Shown here piece after piece: positions 16,804 through 25,022 of a stretch of 37,705 nucleotides of DNA. Position 1 is the first letter of the stretch. The number at the start of each line of letters is the position of its first letter. The notes beneath the pieces are model-generated. The model had not been told where the DNA came from, did no database searches, and saw only the letters and a list, made by a program, of their open reading frames with translations. The stretch is from an uncultured Bacilli bacterium (GTDB lineage: Bacteria; Bacillota_I; Bacilli_A; RF39; UBA660). The stretch lies in assembly GCA_944358675.1 (NCBI GenBank), contig CALVRN010000010.1:1-37705 (forward strand), read 5' to 3'. Both the position numbers and the translations under genes were made by a program.

Positions 16804-17199
16804 ATGTTTAAAGTTAAAATAAATAATGGTGAAAAAGAAAATGAGTATTTAGTATTTAAAGAAAAAGAATTTACTGTAATTGGAAGCTCAGCTAACGTTT
16901 ATATTTCTTGCCCAAATTACTTTAGTTTAGAAGTCATTCCAGGTCAAACTCTAACAATTAAATATACAAACATTGAACCTGTAATTATAAATAGTAATTC
17001 AATTGAATATGATAATCTAAATCAAACAACCAACTTTTCTTTTGGACTCCCGCTTTCTTTAGATGAATATAAAAATCTATATGAATTATATTTAACTCAA
17101 ATGGAAGAAAATCCAACCCAAGAATATCAAGCTGAGCAAGAAATTCAAAATGATGTTGAATGTGCCAAAACATTAGTTAAAAATCACAAAAGAGCGTAA
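16804..17199 (+). CDS. Hypothetical protein, 131 residues
   Basis: No family recognised. The ATG at 16804 is preferred over one 36 bases upstream because AAGGAGATG precedes it and because the upstream ATG lies too close to the promoter. The protein is acidic with no signal or membrane segment. The first 75 residues look beta-rich (FKVKINNGEKENEYLVF, EFTVIGSSANVYISC), ending in a helical, glutamate-rich tail (EYKNLYELYLTQMEENP onward). The evenly spaced short strands recall a small beta-sandwich but are not diagnostic. It is one of three plus-strand genes, has its own promoter, and shares a terminator with the convergent Rpn-type gene. Confidence 0.6.
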   Translation: MFKVKINNGEKENEYLVFKEKEFTVIGSSANVYISCPNYFSLEVIPGQTLTIKYTNIEPVIINSNSIEYDNLNQTTNFSFGLPLSLDEYKNLYELYLTQMEENPTQEYQAEQEIQNDVECAKTLVKNHKRA

Positions 17200-17210
17200 A
17201 TAAACGCTCT
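17191..17210. terminator. Bidirectional terminator between convergent genes
   Basis: AGAGCGT (17191-17197) and ACGCTCT (17204-17210) form a perfect 7-bp stem with a 6-base loop. ATTTTAAT follows on plus, and AAAA precedes (TTTT on minus). It includes the last coding bases of the plus gene and reaches the stop of the minus gene. Confidence 0.75.
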
Positions 17211-18099
17211 ATTTTAATGCTTCAATTTCAGACTTTGAAAGTCCTGTTAATTTTGAAATCATCTCAGGTACCATTTTATTTTCTAACATGTTTTTCGCTA
17301 TTTCAATTTGTTTTTTTGTTTCACCCTCTTGAATACCAAGTTCTTTACCCTCTTGAATTCCAAGTTCTTTACCTTTTTGAAGTCCTATTTTTTCGCCATC
17401 ATTCCTCGCATCTTCAATGAGTGTCTTTTTTAATTTCTCTTCTTCCTCTTCTGCTGACATAAACTCTGTAAATTTGTGATCCTGATTTAATCTCTTTACC
17501 TCTTTTTCAAATAATTCCATATACTCATCACCTTCACATATCTTATTTAACTCTGCTCCCTCTAAATCAAGTGCTGCGACAAAATCAAATTCTTTATCTC
17601 CATTATACCATCCCTCTTTGATTTTATCTATATTAAATTCTGCTATAATTAAGTTGTCAATATATTTCTTATCTGTCTTCTCTCCTTTTAATGTATATAT
17701 CTCTAATGACAGATAATCCTTACTTAATCCTTTGGTAAAGTTTATTTGAATAAACATCTTCATCTTATTATATGTCTCACTTACTTTTACTTCCTCTGAG
17801 TATTTACTAAATATATACGATACATTCCTTTTATGCAAAGCAGGATAATAACTATTATTAAGTTCAATATTTAATATTTCATTTGGTGTTTCAGCTAATA
17901 TATCAACAGTTTTTCCTTTTATATTGACATTTGTTTTTGCTATTTCTGAAGATAAAATTACTAGTTCATCCAAATTAATCGGTAAAACTTGTTTTAAACT
18001 TCTTTTCAAAAACTCTTTCAAAAGTTCTCTATTTTTCTTTGGGGTAAATATTGCTTTAAACATATTATCATTAGTACCTTTAAAAAATTTCTTTTTCAT
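17209..18099 (-). CDS. Second Rpn-type PD-(D/E)XK nuclease family protein
   Basis: 296 residues, same family as the gene at 9813 but clearly diverged. It has DNMFKAIFTPKKNRELLKEF, the catalytic stretch GKTVDILAE...LNIELNNSYYPALHKR (Asp plus E-x-N), and the SKYSEEVKVSETYNK helix. Near the C-terminus an imperfect 8-residue repeat (GKELGIQE) occurs about three times before the usual AKNMLENKMVPEMISKLTGL tail; such Gly/Glu repeats are common in this family. The start follows AAAGGAGAG. It forms its own unit with a candidate promoter and a shared terminator. No terminal inverted repeats or target duplications were visible. Expected activity: DNA cleavage promoting recombination (inferred from family). 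Confidence 0.8.
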   Translation of the reverse strand: MKKKFFKGTNDNMFKAIFTPKKNRELLKEFLKRSLKQVLPINLDELVILSSEIAKTNVNIKGKTVDILAETPNEILNIELNNSYYPALHKRNVSYIFSKYSEEVKVSETYNKMKMFIQINFTKGLSKDYLSLEIYTLKGEKTDKKYIDNLIIAEFNIDKIKEGWYNGDKEFDFVAALDLEGAELNKICEGDEYMELFEKEVKRLNQDHKFTEFMSAEEEEEKLKKTLIEDARNDGEKIGLQKGKELGIQEGKELGIQEGETKKQIEIAKNMLENKMVPEMISKLTGLSKSEIEALK

Positions 18100-18122
18100 A
18101 AAATCTCTCCTTTCGGATTAGT

Positions 18123-18151
18123 AGTATATAGAAATATTTCTAACAAAACAA
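18123..18151 (-). promoter_or_regulatory. Candidate promoter of the second Rpn-type gene
   Basis: TTGTTT (18151-18146), a 17-base spacer and TATACT (18128-18123) on the minus strand, about 24 bases before the start codon. Confidence 0.45.
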
Positions 18152-18178
18152 AAAACCAAAATAAACATTTTAAATAAA

Positions 18179-18236
18179 AAAAACGACTTAAAATTAAGTT
18201 TCGTATTAAGAAAAATCTATAATTTAAGTCATTTTT
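18179..18236. other. Orphan terminator-like hairpin in a divergent intergenic region
   Basis: AAAAACGACTTAAAATT (18179-18195) is an imperfect inverted repeat of AATTTAAGTCATTTTT (18221-18236), with one mismatch/wobble and one bulged A. T-rich tracts lie on both sides. The neighbouring genes point away on both sides, so neither needs a terminator here. The rest of the 215-base gap (18100-18314) holds only the candidate promoter above and AT-rich sequence. Confidence 0.45.
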
Positions 18237-18314
18237 AATACTTAAAATTTAATTTTCACCATTTTTTAACTCTTGCATATGTAATGACTTTTTTTTAAAA
18301 GCATATATTCTAAT

Positions 18315-19613
18315 ATGAAAAAAAATATCTTCTTAAAATCAGTCATTTTATTATTAATCGGTGGTTTTATAACTAAAATTATCAGCATGTTTATAAAAAT
18401 TGTTTTAGCTAGATTAATTGGTACCGAAGGTATGGGAATATACATGTTAATATCCCCTACTTTTGTCATGTTAATGGCTTTAGCACAATTAGGTTTTCCA
18501 GTTGCCATAAGTAAACTTGTTGCCGAAGACACAAAAAACAATAAAAATCTTGTCTTTTCAGTAATTCCAATCTCTTTAACTCTAAATATAATAATTATTA
18601 TAATATTATTCCTAACTGCAGGATATATATCCCATAACTTACTTAACGAAGATAGGTGTTACTGGGCAATAATATGCATTGGGTTTGTTCTACCTTTTAT
18701 TAGTATATCTAGTATTTTAAGAGGATATTTTTTTGGAAAACAGCAAATGCTCCCACACGTTCTATCAAATGTCACCGAAGATTTTGTAAGACTTATTGCT
18801 ATAATAATTGGTATTCCAATTTTTTTAAAATATGGCATTGAATACGCTGTTGCCTTTATAGTATTAACAAACGTTATAAGTGAACTAACATCAATATTTG
18901 TTTTATTCTTCTTCATTCCAAAAAACTTTAAAATAACCAAACAAGATTTAAAACCAAACAAAGGAAACATCAAAGAAGTATTCGCAATAGGCATACCAAC
19001 AACCATGAGTAGAATAATCGGATCAGTAGGAGCATTCTTCGAACCAATAATTCTAACTTACGGTCTAATCAAAAGTGGATACACCAATAACTTCATAGTC
19101 AACGAATATGGAATCATAAACGGTTATGTTATGCCATTAATATTACTACCATCATTTTTTACAGGAGCTATATCCCAAGCCTTAATTCCAAACATAGCCA
19201 AAGCCCACAGCAGGAAACATTATAAATATGTCTGGAATAAAATTAAGTTTGCTATATTTATATCCCTATTAATCGGCGTACCTGCCACCATTATCTTTGA
19301 ATTAATTCCAAACATTCCAATGAAACTCATCTATAATACAACAGTTGGAATCAACTACATAAAAATTTTAGCCCCTATAGCCCTCCTTCACTATATTCAA
19401 GCTCCACTAACAGCTTCCCTTCAGGCTATGGGTAAAGCCAAAGAAGCCATGCATGGAACACTAATAGGAACAATAATTAGAACAATAACTTTATTAATAT
19501 TATGTTTCTCTCATATTGGTCTATGGGCTTTAGTGTGGGCAACTGGAATCAATATTGTAATTGTTACCTTACATCAATATAAACACGTTAAAAAAGCTTT
19601 AAATATGATATAA
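18315..19613 (+). CDS. spoVB: SpoVB-type polysaccharide/lipid II flippase family protein
   Basis: 432 residues, about 12 membrane helices, MOP superfamily (MurJ/SpoVB). The N-terminus FLKSVILLLIGGFITKIISM, then LARLIGTEGMGIYMLISP and LAQLGFPVAISKLVAED, follows the Bacillus SpoVB pattern. SILRGYFFGKQQM and GAISQALIPNIAKAHSR are further family stretches. Family members move lipid-linked glycan precursors across the membrane, and SpoVB is needed for the spore cortex. It is shorter than B. subtilis SpoVB (about 518), apparently lacking the last pair of helices. The start agrees with the family, but no ribosome-binding site precedes it. A general MurJ-like or capsule flippase role cannot be excluded. 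Confidence 0.8.
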   Translation: MKKNIFLKSVILLLIGGFITKIISMFIKIVLARLIGTEGMGIYMLISPTFVMLMALAQLGFPVAISKLVAEDTKNNKNLVFSVIPISLTLNIIIIIILFLTAGYISHNLLNEDRCYWAIICIGFVLPFISISSILRGYFFGKQQMLPHVLSNVTEDFVRLIAIIIGIPIFLKYGIEYAVAFIVLTNVISELTSIFVLFFFIPKNFKITKQDLKPNKGNIKEVFAIGIPTTMSRIIGSVGAFFEPIILTYGLIKSGYTNNFIVNEYGIINGYVMPLILLPSFFTGAISQALIPNIAKAHSRKHYKYVWNKIKFAIFISLLIGVPATIIFELIPNIPMKLIYNTTVGINYIKILAPIALLHYIQAPLTASLQAMGKAKEAMHGTLIGTIIRTITLLILCFSHIGLWALVWATGINIVIVTLHQYKHVKKALNMI

Positions 19614-19638
19614 TATTTTACAAGAAAGAGGTAATCAA

Positions 19639-20595
19639 ATGTTTGATTGTCATTATGATTTATTAACTTATATCCTAACCAAAAAAGATAATCCAGAATT
19701 TTTAAAAACCTACTGTACAAAAGTATATACAAAAAATAATATCATTGGAGGAATTTTCAACCTCTTCTACATGTCAGAAAAAGAAATGAAAGAAGAAATT
19801 GGTATTACTAAAAATCAAATCAATATTATAGATAACTTACGTAAAGCCAAAGAATACATTCAAAAATATAGTCTTTTATCAAATGATATAACCTACATAT
19901 TCGGCATCGAAGGTCTAGACTATTTAGAAAACATAGGTGATATTGATACTTTATATGAATTAGGTCTTCGTTCTACTAATCCAGTTTGGAATAATAAAAA
20001 CAAATTTGGTAGTGGAATAAATACTAATGAAGGATTAACAAGATTAGGTCAAAAATTAATAGAAAAATTAATTCAAAAGAAAATAGCAATCGACTTATCA
20101 CACTCTAATGAGCAGACATTTTGGGGTATCATAAAAATATGTGAAACAATGAAAAATCAGGGCTATAACCCAATAGTATTTGCCTCTCATTCAAATGTCA
20201 AAACTTTATGTAATATTAAAAGAAACTTAACCGATGAACAAATGTTAGCAATAAAAAACCTAAATGGTATAATTGGAATAACATCAATTAAAAGATTTTG
20301 CATCAAAGATGTAGATGTAAATGATAAAAATATTGACTTTGTTCAAAAATATATCGAACACATAAACTATCTCAAAAACCTACTTGGAAATGTCGATAAT
20401 ATTTCAGTAGCCACCGATGATATGAAATATTATTATATAGAACCCGAATATTATCAAAACGCAAATATATTTTCTCATGATAACATCAAAAAACCTCTAA
20501 CTATCGCTCTAAAAAATAATAATTACACAGAAAAAGAAATAAATCAAATTCTAAACACTAATTTTAAAGAAAAAATACTAAAAGCATTAAAATAA
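19639..20595 (+). CDS. Membrane dipeptidase family peptidase (M19)
   Basis: 318 residues. The zinc-dependent renal-dipeptidase fold (amidohydrolase superfamily) is shown by the N-terminal metal motif DCHYD (H5, D7), the bridging Glu in GIEGLD (E91), H155 in DLSHSN and H184 in ASHSNV, all in the expected order. A late Asp in VATDDM may be the catalytic acid. The family cleaves dipeptides, including D-amino-acid dipeptides. There is no signal peptide, so it is cytoplasmic like other bacterial members. It follows spoVB by 25 bases with an AAGAAAGAGGT ribosome-binding site, and probably shares its transcript. Confidence 0.88.
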   Translation: MFDCHYDLLTYILTKKDNPEFLKTYCTKVYTKNNIIGGIFNLFYMSEKEMKEEIGITKNQINIIDNLRKAKEYIQKYSLLSNDITYIFGIEGLDYLENIGDIDTLYELGLRSTNPVWNNKNKFGSGINTNEGLTRLGQKLIEKLIQKKIAIDLSHSNEQTFWGIIKICETMKNQGYNPIVFASHSNVKTLCNIKRNLTDEQMLAIKNLNGIIGITSIKRFCIKDVDVNDKNIDFVQKYIEHINYLKNLLGNVDNISVATDDMKYYYIEPEYYQNANIFSHDNIKKPLTIALKNNNYTEKEINQILNTNFKEKILKALK

Positions 20596-20620
20596 CTAGG
20601 ATATTTTCCTAGTTATTTTA
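20588..20620. terminator. Strong bidirectional terminator between dipeptidase and nifJ
   Basis: TAAAATAACTAGGA (20588-20601) and TCCTAGTTATTTTA (20607-20620) form a perfect 14-bp stem with a 5-base loop, covering the stop codons of both convergent genes. T-rich on both strands. Confidence 0.85.
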
Positions 20621-23600
20621 CTAAACTCTTATAAAAATTAAATCTTCTCATAGCTTCTTCTTTATTAATTTTAAGCATCTCATCAGCTTGATTTGGATTA
20701 ACTGTCTTAAGCATACTATATCTAGTCTGACTATTTAAAAATTCATCATATAAACAAAAATCAGGATTTGGACTATCTAAAGAAAATTCATCACTAGTTC
20801 CATCATATCTAAATATTGGAAAATATCCACATTTAGTAGCTAAAGCTTCCTCCTCTACTGAACAGCCCATACCAGCTTTAATTCCATGAGATATACAAGG
20901 ACAATATGCTATTATAATAGAAGGTCCATCATGCTTAATAGCTTCATTAAAAGCCTTAATTGTCTGCATCATATTAGCTCCAAGTGAAACTTGTGCAACA
21001 TAAACATTCGGATAAGCCATAGCAATTCTAGCTAAATCTTTCTTATAATTTTTTTTGCCAGAAGCAGCAAACTCTGCTACCATTCCTTCAGGCGTTGCTT
21101 TAGAAGCTTGCCCACCAGTATTAGAATAAACTTCAGTATTAAGCACTAATATATTTATATTAGAACCACTTGAAAGTACATGATCTATACCTCCAAAACC
21201 TATATCATAAGCCCAGCCATCACCACCGACAGCCCAAACATTTTTAGCCACAATATAATTTTTATAATCTTTTAATTTATAATGTTTTTCAAAATCTATA
21301 TTTTCATATACCTCTTTAGTAATATTATAATCATTAGAATTTTCTAACCATTTATCAAATAATTCATCCCTATGATTTAACATATATTCTCTAACAAAAT
21401 TTTTACCTTGTTCATAGCCCATTAAAATACCATAACCAAATTCTGCATTATCTTCAAACAAACTGTTTACCCAAGGAATACTATATGGTGCATTAGGAAG
21501 CTCTCCTCCATAAATAGATGAACATCCAGTTGCATTTGCAATTACTAAATTATCATCTGAAAGTTGTGTAAGCAATTTAATATAAGCTGTCTCTCCACAT
21601 CCCGCACATGCTCCATGAAAAGCAAATTTAGGTTTTACCAATTGACTTCCTTTAATGGTTTCCTTTTTAAAATTATCTTTTTCAGAAACATTACTAACTA
21701 AATAATCAAACACCATATCATTCTTACTATCCTTAAGTTTTTGAAAAACTAATGCTTTATTTCCCCGCATACCCGGACAAGTATTTATACATACAGAGCA
21801 TCCAGTACAATTTTTAGCTGAAATAGCTATTACATAATAATAATCAGGGGCTCCAAGGGCCGGCTTACAAACTTCTTTAACATAATCAGGAGCTTTATCA
21901 TATTCATCTTTATTAAGTAAAAATGGTCTAATTACTCCATGTGGACAAACAAGTGAACACATACTACATTGTATACAGTTATCTTTAATCCATTTAGGTA
22001 CAAATTCTGCAATATTCTGCATCTCTGGTTCTCTATGTTCAAATGAACCATCTTCAAACCCTTCAAAATCAGAAACTTTTAAATCGTTGCCCTTTCTATG
22101 AGCTAAAGCTTCATAAACACTACCACTAGAAAATTCTAAAGGCTCTTCCATCTCATCCAATTTAATTTTTCTTAACTGAACATCTCTAATAGCTTTAATA
22201 TTATTTTCTGCAACCTCTTTACTCTTAACTCCAAATTTTCTCATAACATAATCTTCTAATTTTTTTGTTGCTTTTTCCTCACTAACCAAATCAGTTAATT
22301 TAAAAATAGCTTTTTCCATAATCATACTTATTTTCATACCTAAATGATATTTTCTTGCAATCTCATCTGCATCAATCACATAAACTTCAATATTTTTTTC
22401 TCTTAAAAATCTCTTATATGGATTTAAAGCATCTAATAAACTACCATCATCCATAGTTGTATTAATTAAAAGTTGACCACCATCCACTAAAGATGTAATT
22501 GCATCAAAAGTATTCAAATAAGTATCTTTAGAAATAACAACAAGTTCTGGATTATGAACAAAATAAGTTGACCTAATAGGTTTATCAGAAAATCTTAGAT
22601 GACTACAAGTAACTCCTCCAGATTTTTTAGAATCATATTCAAAATAACCTTGAACATGCATTTCATCACCAACAATACCAAGTAGCGACTTACTACAGCT
22701 CACCATTCCATCACTACCATAGCCATAAATTAAAACTTCTTTATTATCAGTAACATTAATGTTTTCATATTTCAAAGACAAATTAGTTACATCATCATCA
22801 ATACCAATCGTAAATTCAGATTTGGGATTATCAAGCATATCATAAACAGCTTTTATCATACCAGGTGTTACATCTTTACTAGATAAACCATAACGACCAT
22901 GACAAATATAAATATTCTTGTCCTTTAAACAACTCGCAACATCTAAATATAAAGGTTCTCCTTCACTTCCAGCCTCTTTAGTTCTATCAAGAACCGCAAT
23001 CTTCTGAACACTATCAGGTAAAACATCTAAAAAATACTTATCACTAAATGGTCTATATAAATGAACTTCTATAAGTCCAATTTCATCACCTAAATAATCA
23101 ATAACTTCCTTAATGGTCTCACAAACAGAACCCATAGCTATAATTACTTTTTTAGCATTCAAACTACCATAATAATTAAAAGGTTTATAATTAGTTCCTG
23201 CAAGTTTATTTATATTAGTCATATAATCATTTACTATATCAGAAACCACATCATAAAACTTATTTCTAGATTCAGTCTCTTGAAAATAAATATCCCCATT
23301 TTGATTAGTACCTCTAGTAACTGGATATTCATTATTTAAAGCTCTTTTTCTAAATTTTTCTAACTCCTCATAAGGAATTAATTCTTTTACCTCTTCATCT
23401 TCTAAAATACTAATCTTATTAAGTTCATGACTAGTTCTAAAACCATCAAAAAAATGTAAAAATGGTAAAGATGCTTTTATACTAGACAAATGACTAACCA
23501 AGGCTAAATTATATGCATCTTGAACAGAAGAAGAGGCCATCATACAAAAACCCGTACTACGAGTCGCATACACATCTTGATGATCACCAAAAATACTTAA

Positions 23601-23954
23601 AGCATGTGTTGCTAATGACCTTGCAGCTACATGCATAACAAATGGCCACATTTCACCTGCTATCTTATACATATTTGGAATCATTAAAAGTAACCCTTGA
23701 CTGGCAGTATAAGTAGTTGCTAAAACACCTGTTTGCAAAACCCCGTGTACCAAACCAATAGCTCCTGCTTCACTTTGCATTTCTATAACTTTAGGTATTT
23801 CTCCAAATATATTCTTTTTACCTTTTCCTGACCACCTATCAATTAATTCAGGCATTGGACTTGAAGGTGTAATCGGATAAATTCCTGCAATCTCCGTAAA
23901 CAAATATGAAGCTCGCGCACATGCTTCATTACCATCACATGTTATTTTTTTCAT
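20613..23954 (-). CDS. nifJ: Pyruvate:ferredoxin (flavodoxin) oxidoreductase
   Basis: 1113 residues as one fused polypeptide, slightly short of the usual 1170-1200. It oxidises pyruvate with CoA to acetyl-CoA and CO2, passing electrons to ferredoxin. Domain I opens ITCDGNEACARASYLFTE with the YPITPSSPMPE stretch. Two 4Fe-4S ferredoxin motifs lie in the middle, CIQCSMCSLVCP and CTGCSVCINTCPG. The thiamine pyrophosphate domain contains HGACAGCGETAY, GGDGWAYDIGFGG and NTEVYSNTGGQASKATP. The gene starts 13 bases after the rpe-prepilin gene with an AGGGAGG ribosome-binding site, so it is likely on the same transcript. It indicates anaerobic pyruvate metabolism. Confidence 0.96.
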   Translation of the reverse strand: MKKITCDGNEACARASYLFTEIAGIYPITPSSPMPELIDRWSGKGKKNIFGEIPKVIEMQSEAGAIGLVHGVLQTGVLATTYTASQGLLLMIPNMYKIAGEMWPFVMHVAARSLATHALSIFGDHQDVYATRSTGFCMMASSSVQDAYNLALVSHLSSIKASLPFLHFFDGFRTSHELNKISILEDEEVKELIPYEELEKFRKRALNNEYPVTRGTNQNGDIYFQETESRNKFYDVVSDIVNDYMTNINKLAGTNYKPFNYYGSLNAKKVIIAMGSVCETIKEVIDYLGDEIGLIEVHLYRPFSDKYFLDVLPDSVQKIAVLDRTKEAGSEGEPLYLDVASCLKDKNIYICHGRYGLSSKDVTPGMIKAVYDMLDNPKSEFTIGIDDDVTNLSLKYENINVTDNKEVLIYGYGSDGMVSCSKSLLGIVGDEMHVQGYFEYDSKKSGGVTCSHLRFSDKPIRSTYFVHNPELVVISKDTYLNTFDAITSLVDGGQLLINTTMDDGSLLDALNPYKRFLREKNIEVYVIDADEIARKYHLGMKISMIMEKAIFKLTDLVSEEKATKKLEDYVMRKFGVKSKEVAENNIKAIRDVQLRKIKLDEMEEPLEFSSGSVYEALAHRKGNDLKVSDFEGFEDGSFEHREPEMQNIAEFVPKWIKDNCIQCSMCSLVCPHGVIRPFLLNKDEYDKAPDYVKEVCKPALGAPDYYYVIAISAKNCTGCSVCINTCPGMRGNKALVFQKLKDSKNDMVFDYLVSNVSEKDNFKKETIKGSQLVKPKFAFHGACAGCGETAYIKLLTQLSDDNLVIANATGCSSIYGGELPNAPYSIPWVNSLFEDNAEFGYGILMGYEQGKNFVREYMLNHRDELFDKWLENSNDYNITKEVYENIDFEKHYKLKDYKNYIVAKNVWAVGGDGWAYDIGFGGIDHVLSSGSNINILVLNTEVYSNTGGQASKATPEGMVAEFAASGKKNYKKDLARIAMAYPNVYVAQVSLGANMMQTIKAFNEAIKHDGPSIIIAYCPCISHGIKAGMGCSVEEEALATKCGYFPIFRYDGTSDEFSLDSPNPDFCLYDEFLNSQTRYSMLKTVNPNQADEMLKINKEEAMRRFNFYKSLVK

Positions 23955-23967
23955 TCAAATAACCTCC

Positions 23968-25011
23968 CTATCGATGACAAGCCTCATCGCTATCACCATA
24001 TATAACAGTATAATCAAAATCACTACCATTAGTTGTTGTAACTTTAATAGAAACACCAGCAGATGAATCCACATATGGTTTATCAGTCATCGGATTAATC
24101 ATTTCATTATCAATATAACCATTTTTAATTCCTAAAGAACTATCACCATCTTGAAGTTGATTTACACTGATTGTAAATGATGAACTAGAGGATTTAGGTA
24201 AAAGCTCGGGATGATCAATCATCACCATTTTAGCTCCTTCGATTAAATTAGTTTCTTGAACCTTACAACTATTATATCTACTTTTTTTCATGCTATTATC
24301 AATTGCAGTTACTGCCACCAAGCCTAAAATACTTAAAACAACAATAACACCTAAAAGTTCAGCTAAAGTAAAGCCATTTCTCAAACTTTTCTTTAATTTA
24401 TAAATTTGGCTTTGATAATTATCACTGTCTGTAACAAAAGAACCAACAACTACTATATCAACATCTTTCACTATTTTAATAGTAGTATCATTAATTCCAC
24501 CATCAACCTCAATCATATAAGACAAATTATTATCATCACGATACTTAATTAATCTATCAATTTTATAAGTAATATCAATAAATGGTTGTCCACTCGCACC
24601 AGCTTGAACACTCATTATTAATACCATATCTATATCAGATAAATAAGGTAAAATTTCATCAACCTTTGTATTAGGATTAATTGCAATACCTACTTTAGAA
24701 CCTTTAGAATGAATATAATTTATATATTCTAAAGGATTATCGCAAGCTTCCAAATGAAAAGTTATATAACTAGGTTTAAAAGGAATAACTGCATCAACAT
24801 ACTTTTCAATATTCTCAACCATCAAATGTACATCAAACGGTTTTTTTAAACTACAAATTGCCTCTTTCATTTTATTCAAAGAAAGAGTTGGTTTTTCTGT
24901 AAATTTACCATCCATAACATCAAAATGTATAAAATCACAAACACTATCCAATTTTTTAATTTTTTCAAAATCATTTTGGATTTTTAAAAATGATCCAGCA
25001 ATCTTTACCAT
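23968..25011 (-). CDS. rpe: Ribulose-phosphate 3-epimerase fused to a type IV prepilin domain
   Basis: 347 residues with two unrelated parts. Residues 1-210 are a full-length Rpe TIM barrel: the metal/catalytic HFDVMDG near 29-34, VHLMV (H62), ITFHLEA (H86), SGQPF and VDGGIN (D170). It ends DNYQSQIYKLKKSL, where free-standing Rpe proteins stop. Residues 211-347 are a complete prepilin-like domain. RNGFTLAELLGVIVVLSIL has the canonical processing site G213/F214 with Glu at +5 and one hydrophobic helix, then a soluble, disulphide-capable C-terminal region. No stop lies between the parts. The only plausible internal start is TTG at 24384, without a good ribosome-binding site. Rpe next to rsgA matches Bacillus synteny; a pilin there does not. 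Confidence 0.85.
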   Translation of the reverse strand: MVKIAGSFLKIQNDFEKIKKLDSVCDFIHFDVMDGKFTEKPTLSLNKMKEAICSLKKPFDVHLMVENIEKYVDAVIPFKPSYITFHLEACDNPLEYINYIHSKGSKVGIAINPNTKVDEILPYLSDIDMVLIMSVQAGASGQPFIDITYKIDRLIKYRDDNNLSYMIEVDGGINDTTIKIVKDVDIVVVGSFVTDSDNYQSQIYKLKKSLRNGFTLAELLGVIVVLSILGLVAVTAIDNSMKKSRYNSCKVQETNLIEGAKMVMIDHPELLPKSSSSSFTISVNQLQDGDSSLGIKNGYIDNEMINPMTDKPYVDSSAGVSIKVTTTNGSDFDYTVIYGDSDEACHR

Positions 25012-25022
25012 TAATAGTCACC

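Noticed and set aside
18266-19006. Minus-strand reading frames opposite spoVB
   Set aside because: They overlap a well-supported membrane protein gene and have no family resemblance or ribosome-binding site.
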